The notes beneath the pieces are model-generated. The model did no database searches and was not told the DNA's origin. It was given only the letters and a program-made list of their open reading frames with translations. 64,000 nucleotides of DNA from JAHRAW01 sp965243285 (lineage in GTDB: Bacteria > Pseudomonadota > Gammaproteobacteria > Arenicellales > Poriferihabitantaceae): contig OZ251537.1 in assembly GCA_965243285.1 (NCBI GenBank), positions 1,550,001 through 1,614,000 on the forward strand, given 5' to 3'. Below, piece by piece: positions 16,144 through 25,355 of the stretch (position 1 is its first letter; the number at the start of each line of letters is the position of its first letter). The position numbers were made by a program, and so were the translations under genes.

Positions 16144-16387
16144 ATTGATTCCTCGTAGTAACGGATGTTGACTAGTGAAATGAATCGCTGGCGCATCTCG
16201 GCGCCACTGGCAAACTACCACATGCGCGTGGCCATTGCATTAGCCCAAGCTGGCGGCTGGATTGATAGCGCGGCGGCGGTTTGCGGGGAGATTTTTCGCT
16301 ACACTTGGGCGCCATTCGCGCCGCCCGGCGCCAAAATTTAAGGTTAGCGAACATCGACATGACATTAACATGGTGGAATCAGCGGCG

Positions 16388-17062
16388 ATGAACGATTTCA
16401 TCAAGTTTTCCCCCACCGCCATTTTTTCGCGGGATTCCTGGCGCGCCCTGCGCGACTATACCGGCTGGCGCGGCCGCCGCGATGAGCGATGGTTGGACCG
16501 CTCGGCGACGTTAGGGGATTTTGTGCAAGGACGCGCCAGCCATATCGCGCAGACGGCGCTGTACGGCTATATGAAAACCCGCGCCGGCACCAGTTTTCCC
16601 TCTTTGTTCGAGGACGCGCCCATGCTGGCTTCCATCAACATCGCCAAATGGCAGGTGTGGCTGGCGTGCCTGTCGGATTTGGCGGTATACAGCGGCGTGT
16701 TGCTGCGCTTGCGCACGGCGGCGCCGACGGCATCGATTCGGGCGCTGATTACGCAAATGGCGGAGCGCGCCTTAGCCGAGGCCGGCGCCCCGCCCGAGGC
16801 TGGCGTCGATTTCGCGGCCGCCGCCAAGGCCTTGGGCGCGCGCCTCGAGGCGGTGGATTTCGCCGCCTATGGGGATGATGAGTCGGCCTTCACAGCCAGC
16901 CCCAAGGCGTTGGTTTACTGGGCCCCGGTGGCCGATGAATTGAAGAATCGGGATGTGGAAATCATCCGCAATTCGGTGCGCTTCCGCTGGCAGGAGGTGC
17001 GGCGCGTCCTGCGGCGGCGGTTGCGCGCCGAAGCGCTGATGCGCGCGCAAGCGCAGCCTTAA
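16388..17062 (+). CDS. Conserved-looking protein of unknown function
   Basis: A 224-residue soluble protein opening MNDFIKFSPTAIFSRDSWRA. I do not recognise a characterised family. It is mostly helical, rich in Arg/Ala, with no signal peptide or clear membrane helix; one moderately hydrophobic stretch (WLACLSDLAVYSGVLL) could be a buried helix. The basic C-terminus (RFRWQEVRRVLRRRLRAEAL) may bind nucleic acid or a membrane. Codon use and GC match the neighbouring chromosome genes. ATG at 16388 is preferred; 16370 is an in-frame alternative. It lies upstream of doeA with a 57-bp gap and could share its transcript. Confidence 0.7.
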   Translation: MNDFIKFSPTAIFSRDSWRALRDYTGWRGRRDERWLDRSATLGDFVQGRASHIAQTALYGYMKTRAGTSFPSLFEDAPMLASINIAKWQVWLACLSDLAVYSGVLLRLRTAAPTASIRALITQMAERALAEAGAPPEAGVDFAAAAKALGARLEAVDFAAYGDDESAFTASPKALVYWAPVADELKNRDVEIIRNSVRFRWQEVRRVLRRRLRAEALMRAQAQP

Positions 17063-17119
17063 ACCGCGTCCTGGCGGCCGTTTTCTCGCCAAACCGTCAT
17101 TTTATCGCCACACCGCCCC

Positions 17120-18295
17120 ATGGGTTTCGATTTCTCCCAACAGGAATACGCGGCGCGCCTGGCCAAAACCCAGGCCGCCATGCGGCGGCGCGAGATCGAG
17201 CTGCTGGTGCTCAGCGACCCGTCCAACATGGCGTGGCTGACCGGCTATGACGGCTGGTCTTTTTATGTGCCGCAGTGCGCCCTCGTGCCGCTGCCGGGGG
17301 CGCCACTGTGGTATGGGCGGGAAATGGATGCCGCCGGCGCCCGGCGCACTGTATATATGTCGTCCGAGCGCATTCTCAGCTACCCAGACCATTATGTGCA
17401 AAATCCGCCGCGCCATGCGATGCATCATTTGAGCGCAATGCTGCAGGAGCGCGGTTGGTCCACAGCCGTCATCGGCCTCGAAATGGACAACTACTATTTC
17501 AGCGCCGCGGCTTATCGCGCCTTGGTGGCCGGCTTGCCGGCGGCCACTTGGGTGGACGCGACCGGGCTGGTGAATTGGCAACGCGCCGTCAAGTCGAGCG
17601 CTGAAATCACCTATATGAAGCGCGCCGCCCGCATTGTCGAGCGCATGCACCGCCACGCTTTTGAGATGATCGAGCCCGGTTTGCGCAAGAATGATCTGGT
17701 GGCGGAAATTTATCGCTGCGCGATTCAAGGCGCCGACGGTCACGGCGGCGACTATCCGTCCATCGTCCCCATCGTGCCATCAGGCGCCGACGCCAGCGCC
17801 CCGCATTTGACTTGGGACGAGGCCCCGATTCCGAACCACGCCGGCACCTTTTTCGAAATCGCCGGGGTTTATCGGCGCTATCACTGCCCGCTGTCGCGCA
17901 CCATTTATTTAGGTGAACCGCCGGCGAAATTCCGCCGCGCCGAGGCCGCCCTGCAAGCCGGCATCGCCGCCGGGCTGGGCGCCGCCAAACCCGGCAACCA
18001 GTGCCGCGATATCGCCGCCGCGCTGTTCGCGGCCTTCGCCGGCCACGGCTTTGAGAAAAACAGCCGCTGCGGTTACGCCATCGGCTTGAGCTATCCGCCG
18101 GATTGGGGCGAGCGCACCATGAGTTTCCGCGCTACCGACGAAACTGTGCTCGAAGCCGGCATGACCTTCCACTTCATGCCCGGGTTGTGGTTCGAGCGCT
18201 GGGGCATCGAAATCACCGAGAGTTTGGTGATAACCGCCGCCGGCTGCGAGACTTTGGCGGATTATCCGCGCCAGTTGCTGGTGAAATCGGGCTGA
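17120..18295 (+). CDS. doeA: Ectoine hydrolase (M24 family)
   Basis: DoeA opens the ectoine ring to N-acetyl-2,4-diaminobutyrate, the first step of ectoine use as carbon and nitrogen source. The 391-residue protein has a creatinase-like N domain (LVLSDPSNMAWLTGYDGWSF, then MDAAGARRTVYMSSERI and YPDHYVQNP) and a pita-bread C domain (HGGDYPSIVPIVPSG, HAGTFFEIAGVYRRYHCPLS, GIEITESLVIT). The N-domain signature with DGWSFYVPQ and GARRTVYM is typical of DoeA rather than of aminopeptidase P. doeB follows 60 bp downstream, which strongly supports the assignment. doeC, doeD and the regulator doeX are not in this window. Confidence 0.9.
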   Translation: MGFDFSQQEYAARLAKTQAAMRRREIELLVLSDPSNMAWLTGYDGWSFYVPQCALVPLPGAPLWYGREMDAAGARRTVYMSSERILSYPDHYVQNPPRHAMHHLSAMLQERGWSTAVIGLEMDNYYFSAAAYRALVAGLPAATWVDATGLVNWQRAVKSSAEITYMKRAARIVERMHRHAFEMIEPGLRKNDLVAEIYRCAIQGADGHGGDYPSIVPIVPSGADASAPHLTWDEAPIPNHAGTFFEIAGVYRRYHCPLSRTIYLGEPPAKFRRAEAALQAGIAAGLGAAKPGNQCRDIAAALFAAFAGHGFEKNSRCGYAIGLSYPPDWGERTMSFRATDETVLEAGMTFHFMPGLWFERWGIEITESLVITAAGCETLADYPRQLLVKSG

Positions 18296-18355
18296 GGGCG
18301 GCAAAAATGGCTTCCACACTCCAGCCCGGCGGCGCCCGGCAAAGGCGACCCGGCG

Positions 18356-19369
18356 ATGCTTAAATCCACCGCCAGCTCGATTACCGCCAGCGTGGCTTTC
18401 GACGCCGACGGCGTCCGCCACGGCTACCTCAAGCTGCCGCATTCCGACGACCAATCGGCCTGGGGCGCGATTATGACGCCGTTTACGGTAGTCAAAAACG
18501 GCCCCGGCCCGACCGCCTTGCTGACCGGCGCCTGCCACGGCGATGAATACGAGGGCCCGACGGCGCTGCTGGAGTGGAGCAACCGCTTCGCCGACGGGCG
18601 CATCGCGCTCGACCGAATCAGCGGCCGCATCATCATCGTGCCGATGATGAACTACGCGGCATTTTGCGCCGGCCAGCGCACCTCGCCCATCGACCACGGC
18701 GACTTGAACCGGGTCTTTCCCGGGCGCGTCGACGGCTCCGCCACGCAGCGCATCGCGGACTATTTCCAGCGCGTTTTGCTGCCCATGGCGGACTATGTAT
18801 TAGACCTGCACTCGGGCGGAAAAACCCTGCAATTCCTGCCCTTCGCGGCCGTCCACAGCCTCGCCGATGTCGCCCAGCAAGCGCGCTGCGAGGCCGCCAT
18901 GCGCGCCTTCGCCGCCCCGTACTGCGTGCTGATGACAGAGCTCGATGGCGGCGGCATGTACGACCGCGCCGCGGAATCCCAAGGCAAGGTGTTCGTGACC
19001 ACGGAGCTCGGCGGCGGCGGCGCCACCACCGTGCGCAGCAATGAAATCGCGCGCACTGGGGTCGGCAATTTTCTCAGCCACGCCGCCATCCTCCGCCAGC
19101 CGCCGAGGCCGCGCCGCAGCGTCCGCCTGGAGATGCCGGCAAGTGGTTGCTTTATCACCGCCGAGCACGCCGGCTTGCTGGAGATGTTAATAGACCCGGG
19201 CGACCGCTTAGCCGCCGGACAGCCGGTGGCGCGCATCTACGCAGCGCAGCGCTGCGGCGCGCCGCCGGTGGTCTATCACGCTGACATAAGCGGCCTGTTG
19301 CTCGGCCGCCACCACCCCGGGCTGGTGCGTCTGGGCGACACCATCGCCGTCATCGCGGTCGAAAAATGA
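18356..19369 (+). CDS. doeB: N-alpha-acetyl-L-2,4-diaminobutyrate deacetylase
   Basis: DoeB removes the acetyl group from the product of DoeA, giving 2,4-diaminobutyrate. It belongs to the zinc-dependent succinylglutamate desuccinylase/aspartoacylase group. Zinc-site motifs are visible: GACHGDEYEGP (His and Glu ligands) near residue 60 and VLDLHSGGKTLQFLPF (second His) near residue 145. The C-terminal half is a beta domain with the biotinyl-like ISGLLLGRHHPGLVRLGDTI stretch. The gene is 337 residues, full length for DoeB, and follows doeA in the same direction. ATG at 18356 agrees with the family start. Confidence 0.9.
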   Translation: MLKSTASSITASVAFDADGVRHGYLKLPHSDDQSAWGAIMTPFTVVKNGPGPTALLTGACHGDEYEGPTALLEWSNRFADGRIALDRISGRIIIVPMMNYAAFCAGQRTSPIDHGDLNRVFPGRVDGSATQRIADYFQRVLLPMADYVLDLHSGGKTLQFLPFAAVHSLADVAQQARCEAAMRAFAAPYCVLMTELDGGGMYDRAAESQGKVFVTTELGGGGATTVRSNEIARTGVGNFLSHAAILRQPPRPRRSVRLEMPASGCFITAEHAGLLEMLIDPGDRLAAGQPVARIYAAQRCGAPPVVYHADISGLLLGRHHPGLVRLGDTIAVIAVEK

Positions 19370-19482
19370 ACCGATTGTTGCGCATCGGCGCTCGTTATGC
19401 GTGCATTTTGGCGAGCTTAAGCCATACAATAAAGCCGCGACAATTTCTCATCCCTACTAACCATTCATCGACTACCAAACTC

Positions 19483-19800
19483 ATGAAAATGATTCAACAA
19501 AAAGGCACCTCCCTACAAGACCCTTTCTTGAATGTTCTCCGCAAGGAGAAAGTGCCGGTATCGATTTTTTTGGTAAACGGCATCAAATTGTTAGGGCATA
19601 TCGAGTCCTTCGACCCGTTCGTTGTGTTGTTGCGCAACAATGTCAACCAGATGATTTACAAACACGCCATTTCCACCATCGTGCCGGCGCGCCCGGTGCG
19701 CATCCCGCGCGATGGCGGCGTGTCTGGTCACGATGCGCCCGGCAACGACTATGAGCACGACCCCGAGCCGCATCAGGACGGCCCCTCGGGCAATCAGTAG
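19483..19800 (+). CDS. hfq: RNA chaperone Hfq
   Basis: Hfq is the Sm-like hexamer that helps sRNAs pair with mRNAs. The Sm1 and Sm2 motifs are intact: GTSLQDPFLNVLRKEKVPVS, FLVNGIKLLGHIESFDPFVV, and the C-terminal YKHAISTIVPARPV. The distal-face tyrosine in VSIYLVNG is Phe here. The acidic, disordered tail ends ...HQDGPSGNQ, giving 105 residues. ATG at 19483 is chosen because the conserved part starts a few residues later; ATG at 19489 is possible, and the longer frame to 19366 is not conserved. hflX follows as in most gammaproteobacteria. Confidence 0.96.
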   Translation: MKMIQQKGTSLQDPFLNVLRKEKVPVSIFLVNGIKLLGHIESFDPFVVLLRNNVNQMIYKHAISTIVPARPVRIPRDGGVSGHDAPGNDYEHDPEPHQDGPSGNQ

Positions 19801-19948
19801 CAGCCATCGGCGGCGGGCCGGTGCGCGCATCGCCTGGCTGGTCGCCTACATGGACATGCAGGTCTGAATCGGAGGCCCGCGCCTGACTGATTCCACCGCC
19901 GTCGAGCCGCCGCCGGGGGATAATTCACGGCCCCCGCCGCGGGCCATA

Positions 19949-21214
19949 TTGGCGACGCAACTCACCGCCCGGCCACACCCGGCCGAGCAACCGTTGCGCG
20001 AATTGGCGGACTTGGCGCGCGCCGCCGGGGCCGTGGTGTGCGCGCATCTGGTGGCGCATCGTCGGCAACCGGCGGCGGCGACTTTCATCGGCAAAGGAAA
20101 AGCCGAACAACTGGCCGAGTTAGTGCGCTGCCACGGCGCCACGCTGGTGATTTTCGACCACGCGGTGGCGCCGATTCAAGAGCGCAATCTGGAGAAAATC
20201 ATCGCCTGCCGGGTGCTCGACCGCACTAGTTTGATCCTCGACATTTTTGCCCAGCGGGCGACCTCCAGCGAGGGCAAGTTGCAGGTGGAATTGGCGCAGT
20301 TGAGGCACCTATCCACCCGCCTGGTGCGCGGCTGGAGCCACCTTGAGCGTCAAAAAGGCGGCATCGGCTTGCGCGGCCCCGGCGAAACCCAGTTAGAAAC
20401 CGACCGCCGCTTGCTCGGCGTACGCATCAAATCCCTGACCCGCAGCCTCGGGCAGGTGGAAGCACAGCGCCGTTTGCGGCGTCGCGCCCGCGGCCGCGCC
20501 GCGGTGCCGGTGGTATCCCTAGTCGGCTATACCAACGCCGGCAAATCATCGCTGTTCAACCGTTTAACCGGCGGCCAGGCGCGCGCCGCGGATCAATTGT
20601 TCGCCACCTTAGACCCCACCATGCGGCGGCTGAACCTGCCCGGCTTCGGCGCCACGGTGCTGACCGACACGGTGGGCTTCATCCGCGATTTGCCGCACCC
20701 GCTCATCGCCGCCTTTCACTCCACGCTGGAGGAGATGGCGAGCGCCGCGGCGCTGGTGTTGGTGTCCGACTACGCTGATTCGCGGTGCGATGAATACCGC
20801 GCTGTGGTCGAAGCCACGCTGCGCGAAATCGGCGCCGGCGAGGTGCCGCTCATCCAAGTCAACAACAAAATCGACCAAACTGCCGAGGCCCCGAAAATCC
20901 AGCGCCGCCGCGATGGCCGCATCCACAGCGTATGGCTGTCGGCGCACAGCGGCCAAGGCGTGGATTTACTGCGCCAAGCGCTGGCCGAATTACTCGGTCG
21001 CCGCCGCCGCCGGTGCGTGTTCGATTTACACCCCGCCGCCGGCGCTCTGCGCGCGCAGTTGTACCAGCGCGGCGAAGTCTTAGAGGAACGCATAGATGCC
21101 GCCGGCGCCATGCGCTTGGTGGTGAATCTGGAGCGCGCCGACCGCAGTTGGTTAGAATCCCAACGCCAATTCCACGGCCTGTGGTCAGCGACCGATGCGC
21201 CTAAAGCGATGTAG
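19949..21214 (+). CDS. hflX: Ribosome-splitting GTPase HflX
   Basis: HflX is a GTPase that binds the 50S subunit and rescues stalled ribosomes after heat stress. The HflX domain shows TFIGKGKAEQL and the glycine-rich GGIGLRGPGETQLETDRR. The G domain has GYTNAGKSSLFNRLT (P loop), DTVGFIRDLPHPLIAAFHST (G3) and VNNKID (G4, NNKID in place of NKxD). TTG at 19949 is the first usual start, but it falls inside the first conserved strand (RAILATQL). The frame is open back to 19868 with a GGAGG at 19871-19875 and a CTG at 19883, so the true start may be a rare codon upstream. The gene follows hfq as in the classical hfq-hflX order. Confidence 0.95.
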   Translation: MATQLTARPHPAEQPLRELADLARAAGAVVCAHLVAHRRQPAAATFIGKGKAEQLAELVRCHGATLVIFDHAVAPIQERNLEKIIACRVLDRTSLILDIFAQRATSSEGKLQVELAQLRHLSTRLVRGWSHLERQKGGIGLRGPGETQLETDRRLLGVRIKSLTRSLGQVEAQRRLRRRARGRAAVPVVSLVGYTNAGKSSLFNRLTGGQARAADQLFATLDPTMRRLNLPGFGATVLTDTVGFIRDLPHPLIAAFHSTLEEMASAAALVLVSDYADSRCDEYRAVVEATLREIGAGEVPLIQVNNKIDQTAEAPKIQRRRDGRIHSVWLSAHSGQGVDLLRQALAELLGRRRRRCVFDLHPAAGALRAQLYQRGEVLEERIDAAGAMRLVVNLERADRSWLESQRQFHGLWSATDAPKAM

Positions 21215-21258
21215 TCGCTGCCGCCGAATCAAAAAACCTAAGTAGACTCAAAATATAA

Positions 21259-21722
21259 GGGATTTATATACCTAAATCTGCACGGTGGGTTTGACTTTGA
21301 TTTTGACTCGGCTTTTGATTGTCGCTTTTGGCTTTTGATTTTGACTTTGGCTTTTCGCTGTTGGCTGTTGGCTTTTAACGTTTTACTCCACCTTAGCTTT
21401 TTCTGGGGGGAGTCAAATCAGGCGGCTTTATCGCCTGATTTGGTGGGGGCTGTTGATGTTGGTGTTTTTGCTTTTGGCTTTAAATCTTCAACTCATTAGC
21501 CGAAATGAGAGACAAGGTAAAAACCAAAAGCGAAGTCAAAAGCGAAAAGCCAAAGTCCCCCCACCAAATCAGCCCGCGCCTATCGGCTCGGTCAGATTTG
21601 ACTCCCCCTCATGATGAAGCGGGGGGAGTGAAGATTAAAAGCTAAAAGCCAAAGCGAAAATCAACATCAAGATCAAAATCAACATCAAAATCAACATCAA
21701 CATCAAAATCAAAAGTCCAAAC
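21259..21722. repeat. Foldback-type repeat island B
   Basis: This fills the hflX-eamA gap. It starts with the family end (AAGGGATTTATATA, CTAAATCTGCA). A T-rich short-period stretch leads to a forward hairpin module at 21385-21449 (outer stem ACTCC/GGAGT, inner AAATCAGGCG/CGCCTGATTT). Next come more T-rich repeats, a central hairpin (CTCATT...AATGAG, near 21493-21510), then A-rich repeats and a reverse module at 21557-21630 whose inner arms have diverged (AAATC-AGCC...GGCT-...AGATTT). T-rich and A-rich halves are mutually complementary, so the whole island could fold into one long hairpin. Confidence 0.75.
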
Positions 21723-21770
21723 ATAAGCCAGTCTTAAATCACTACATTCCACCAACCGCAAATTTTGCCG

Positions 21771-22694
21771 ATGAAATCCATGCCGATGAGCGCCGGTCAG
21801 TGGCTGTTGCTGCTGGCGCTTTCGGTGCTGTGGGGCGGTTCGTTTTTTATGGTTGAAATCGCCTTGCGCGAGGCGGCGCCGATGACTATCGTGTTTGCGC
21901 GCGTCAGCATCGCGGCCGCGGTTTTGTGGGCGGTGGTGGCGATGCGGCGGCGGTGGGTGAATCCGGGGTGGCGGGTGTGGGGGCTGCTGGTGGTGATGGG
22001 GGGCTTCAATAATGTGCTGCCGTTTTTCCTCATCGTGCACGGCCAAGCGACTATCGACAGCGGCATGGCGGCGATTTGCAACGCCACGGTGCCGCTGTTC
22101 ACGGTGCTGCTGGCGCATTTTTGCACTACCGACGAGCGCTTGAGTTGGTCGCGCGTCGGCGGCGTGGTGGTCGGCTTGTTGGGCGTGGCGGCGTTAGTCG
22201 GGCCGCAAGCGTTCGGCAACATGTTAACGGCTGGCGCCAGCGTGGGCGAGTACACGCTCGGCCAACTGGCGGTGTTAGGCGCCTCGGTGTCGTACGCCAT
22301 CGCGGCCTTGTTCGGCCAGCGCTTTCGGGCGCTGCCGCCGCTGACCGCCGCCGCCGGCATGCTCACCGGCTCCACGGCGCTGATGTTGCCGCTGATGTTG
22401 AGCGTGGCGCGCCCGCCGAGTTTGGATTTCGGCCTAAGCGCTTGGGCGGCGCTGGTCGGCATCGCCGTCATTAGCACGGCCGGCGCGTATTTGGTGTATT
22501 TCCGCCTGTTAGCCACCGCCGGGGCGACCAATCTGATGCTGGTGACCTTCGTCATTCCGATAATCGCCATCGCCCTCGGCATACTCTTCCTCGGCGAAAC
22601 CCTACAAGCGCAAACGGTCGCCGGCATGGGGCTGATTTTCGCCGGTTTGTTGTTAATCGACGGGCGGGCCGTAGGCTGGCTGCGACGGCGGTGA
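21771..22694 (+). CDS. EamA/DMT family transporter
   Basis: A 307-residue drug/metabolite superfamily transporter built from two EamA repeats, each of five membrane helices. The N-terminal helix reads LLLALSVLWGGSFFMVEIAL, with the family W-G-x-x-F motif. The second repeat begins GQLAVLGASVSYAIAALFGQ and ends with LVTFVIPIIAIALGILFLGE, where the P-I and G-E signature of DMT exporters is clear. Such proteins export amino acids or other metabolites; no substrate can be given. ATG at 21771 is used (21780 is possible). Repeat island B lies directly upstream, with its A-rich flank ending some 40 bases before the start. Confidence 0.9.
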   Translation: MKSMPMSAGQWLLLLALSVLWGGSFFMVEIALREAAPMTIVFARVSIAAAVLWAVVAMRRRWVNPGWRVWGLLVVMGGFNNVLPFFLIVHGQATIDSGMAAICNATVPLFTVLLAHFCTTDERLSWSRVGGVVVGLLGVAALVGPQAFGNMLTAGASVGEYTLGQLAVLGASVSYAIAALFGQRFRALPPLTAAAGMLTGSTALMLPLMLSVARPPSLDFGLSAWAALVGIAVISTAGAYLVYFRLLATAGATNLMLVTFVIPIIAIALGILFLGETLQAQTVAGMGLIFAGLLLIDGRAVGWLRRR

Positions 22695-22979
22695 TTCGCT
22701 GCCGGCCTAACGCTTTCGAGCATCGCTATTAACATGAGTCGTGACTCCGTCGCCATGTAAATCACCATTAACATGAGTCGCCACTCAAATGAATCATTTT
22801 GATAAGGTGGGGCGGAAATCGCCGCCGACATTCTCCGTACCAATCGCCGCCTTCATCCGCCGCCTAAGCACATTCGCCGGCCGGGCTTATCATGGCCTGC
22901 CATACTCGCCAAAACTGGCTCCCATGTCGGTTCGAATGTCGGTTTTTGGTTCGGTTTTCATCCCATAAAAGAGGCCACT

Positions 22980-23972
22980 ATGAAAGACATGTCGATGAAA
23001 CCGCCGGTGCGCGTCGCCGTCACCGGCGCCGCTGGCAATATCGCCTATGCGTTGTTGTTTCGTATCGCCGCCGGCGACATGCTCGGTCGGCAGCAGCCGC
23101 TCATCTTGCAATTGCTGGAAATTCCGCCGGCGCGCGCCGCGTTGGATGGCGTGGTGATGGAATTGCGCGATTGCGCTTTTCCGTTGTTAGCCGGCATCAC
23201 CGCCTCGAGCGAGGCCGCCGAGGCTTTTGCGGGGGTGGATTACGCCCTGCTGGTGGGCTCCAAACCGCGCGGACCTGGCATGGAACGCAGCGAGTTGCTA
23301 ACCGATAACGGCAAAATATTCTCCACCCAAGGGCGGGCCCTGAATCAACACGCCGCCGCTGCCGTCAAGGTGCTGGTGGTGGGCAATCCGGCCAATACCA
23401 ACGCCCTCATCGCCGCCGCCTGCGCGCCCGATTTAGCGCCGTCGCAATTCACCGCCATGACGCGCTTAGACCACAATCGCGCCCTCGCCATGCTCGGCGA
23501 CAAACTCGGCGCGCACCACGCCGACATCCGCAAAATGACCATCTGGGGCAACCACTCGGCCACCCAATATCCGGATCTCTCGCATGTCGAGGTCGGCGGG
23601 CGGGGCGTCGCCGATGAGGTCAGCCAAAATTGGCTGCAGACGCGTTTTATCCCCGAGGTGCAGCAGCGCGGCGCCGCCATCATCCAAGCGCGCGGCGCCT
23701 CCAGCGCCGCTTCTGCGGCCGCGGCCGCCGTAGACCACATGCGCGATTGGGCGCTGGGCAGCGCCGCCGGTGATTGGGTCAGTATGGCCATTCCCAGCGA
23801 TGGCAGTTACGGCATCGAAGCCGGGTTGATGTACTCATACCCGGTCATCTGCGAAAATGGCGGTTACCGCATCGTAGACGGCCTGGAAATCAGCGCCTTC
23901 AGCCGCCAAAAAATGCAAGTCAGCGAACAAGAACTGCAAGCCGAGCGCGCCGCGGTCGCCGCCTTGCTATAA
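22980..23972 (+). CDS. mdh: Malate dehydrogenase
   Basis: NAD-dependent malate dehydrogenase of the TCA cycle, 330 residues, of the type related to cytosolic MDH (type 2). The nucleotide-binding loop is VAVTGAAGNIAYALLFRIAA. The substrate-binding mobile loop contains GSKPRGPGMERSELL. NPANTNALIA follows, then the catalytic Asp in MTRLDHNRA and the catalytic His in IWGNHSATQYPD. All key residues are present. A ribosome-binding site (AGAGG) lies ahead of ATG at 22980. The 285-bp upstream spacer has two copies of ATTAACATGAGTCG about 40 bp apart and no gene. Confidence 0.94.
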   Translation: MKDMSMKPPVRVAVTGAAGNIAYALLFRIAAGDMLGRQQPLILQLLEIPPARAALDGVVMELRDCAFPLLAGITASSEAAEAFAGVDYALLVGSKPRGPGMERSELLTDNGKIFSTQGRALNQHAAAAVKVLVVGNPANTNALIAAACAPDLAPSQFTAMTRLDHNRALAMLGDKLGAHHADIRKMTIWGNHSATQYPDLSHVEVGGRGVADEVSQNWLQTRFIPEVQQRGAAIIQARGASSAASAAAAAVDHMRDWALGSAAGDWVSMAIPSDGSYGIEAGLMYSYPVICENGGYRIVDGLEISAFSRQKMQVSEQELQAERAAVAALL

Positions 23973-24170
23973 CGCCGACTGGCCATAACGCCGCGCTTAT
24001 AAGGCGACCAAAAACCCATCCGGACTAACCTTGAAACGGCTTGTCGAGCGCAATGGCGCTGGACATGCATGCCAAAGTGGTGTTTATATTCGCTAGGCAT
24101 GCGAATATCGGGCGGCGGCGCATCCGGCGTTCGATTCTAAGCGCATGTATATGTATATAGTGTGCGCTGG

Positions 24171-24219
24171 TGTTTTTAGTAGGTGTTTTTAGTGCGTGTT
24201 TTTAGTGCGTGTTTTAGTG
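24171..24219. repeat. 13-bp tandem repeat, about 4 copies, upstream of tctC
   Basis: Units of TGTTTTTAGTGCG with small changes repeat every 13 bp, starting at 24171, 24184, 24197 and 24210. They lie 50-95 bases before the tctC start, in its probable promoter/leader region. The 13-bp period recurs in the spacer after tctA. Confidence 0.85.
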
Positions 24220-24265
24220 TAATTGCTGTTGCGTCCAATTCCCCACTTGACCTGAGGAGCAAACA

Positions 24266-25309
24266 ATGACTTTCACTACCGCTAAACTGAAACAAACCGC
24301 GGCCCAAGCCGCATCGGTGTTGCTCGCCATGACGCTATCGGCCCATGTGGCGCTGGCGGCTTGCGCCACCGATGGGCTGGCGGCATCGCAGCCCAAACCT
24401 GACGGCTTTCCGCAACGCGCCTTGACCATGGTGGTGCCGTATGGCCCGGCCGGCGGCTCCGGCCAAGTGGCGCAAGCCATGGCGCAGGCGGTGACTAAAT
24501 TGACCGGCGTGTCCATCAATCGCGACCACAAGCCGGGCGGCTCCGGCGCCGTGGGCATGACCGCATTCATGGCGGCGCCGACCGATGGCTACACCGTGTT
24601 GGAGCATATCGATGATTCCTCCAGCGCCCATGCGTTGGATTCCTCGCGCCCCAATCCGGCCAGCGATTTGGTGCCGCTGGTCACCTCGCAAATCACCTTC
24701 AGCCAGATCTACATTCGCGCCAATGATGAGCGCTTCCATGACTGGGATTCTTTCGTCAGCTGGGTGAAGGCGCGAAACGGCAAAGCCACCATCGCCAATG
24801 TCTCCAAAGAGGGCTCTATGGAGCGGGTGTCGATGAAATTCATCACCGACGCCACGGGCATGAAAATCCAGCAAATTTCCTTCGACAAGGGCGCCCCCCG
24901 CTACGGCGCGCTGGTCGGCGGTCAGGTGGATGCGTTGTTCGAGCAGCCGGGGGATGTGCGCAAATTCCTCGATTCCAGCACCTTCAAACCCATCCTCACC
25001 TTGTTGAAAAAAGCGCCGTCGGCCTTCGCCGAGGTGCCGGGCTTAGTAGACGCCGGCTTGGATTTTGAGCCGTTGTTCCGCTTCCGCGGCTTTTTCGCGC
25101 ACAAAGATGTCCCGGCGGCGCGCCTGGCGTGGCTGCAATGGGCTTTCCAAAAAGCCTTCTGCGAGGACAGTTATCAAGCCTTCAACGACAAGAAGTATAT
25201 GAACCTCATCGACAGTTTTCGCGACACCGCCGGCAGTCGTGAGTTGATCACCGACACCATCGCCCAATATCGCGGCGTGTATAAGGAAATGGGGCTGGAG
25301 GTCAAGTAA
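24266..25309 (+). CDS. tctC: Tripartite tricarboxylate transporter substrate-binding protein (TctC/BUG type)
   Basis: A periplasmic substrate-binding protein of the TTT family. A signal peptide with hydrophobic core ASVLLAMTLSAHVALAA covers about residues 16-33. The mature part opens FPQRALTMVVPYGPAGGSG, the standard BUG motif; the loop after VPYGPAGG binds the ligand carboxylate. HKPGGSGAVGMTAFMAAPTDGYTV and the later YGALVGGQVDALFEQPGDV segment are also typical. 347 residues is a normal length. A strong ribosome-binding site (GAGGAG) stands 7 bases before the ATG. With tctB and tctA it forms a complete uptake system; ligands in the family are citrate-like acids or other carboxylates. Confidence 0.92.
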   Translation: MTFTTAKLKQTAAQAASVLLAMTLSAHVALAACATDGLAASQPKPDGFPQRALTMVVPYGPAGGSGQVAQAMAQAVTKLTGVSINRDHKPGGSGAVGMTAFMAAPTDGYTVLEHIDDSSSAHALDSSRPNPASDLVPLVTSQITFSQIYIRANDERFHDWDSFVSWVKARNGKATIANVSKEGSMERVSMKFITDATGMKIQQISFDKGAPRYGALVGGQVDALFEQPGDVRKFLDSSTFKPILTLLKKAPSAFAEVPGLVDAGLDFEPLFRFRGFFAHKDVPAARLAWLQWAFQKAFCEDSYQAFNDKKYMNLIDSFRDTAGSRELITDTIAQYRGVYKEMGLEVK

Positions 25310-25355
25310 ACCTGCAGCGGCAGTCACGCGTCGCACACCACAAGCGCGCGCTTCG

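Noticed and set aside
24130..24165. Sigma-70 promoter upstream of tctC (TATATAGT region)
   Set aside because: A -10-like sequence is present but no convincing -35 at 16-18 bases; too weak to list.
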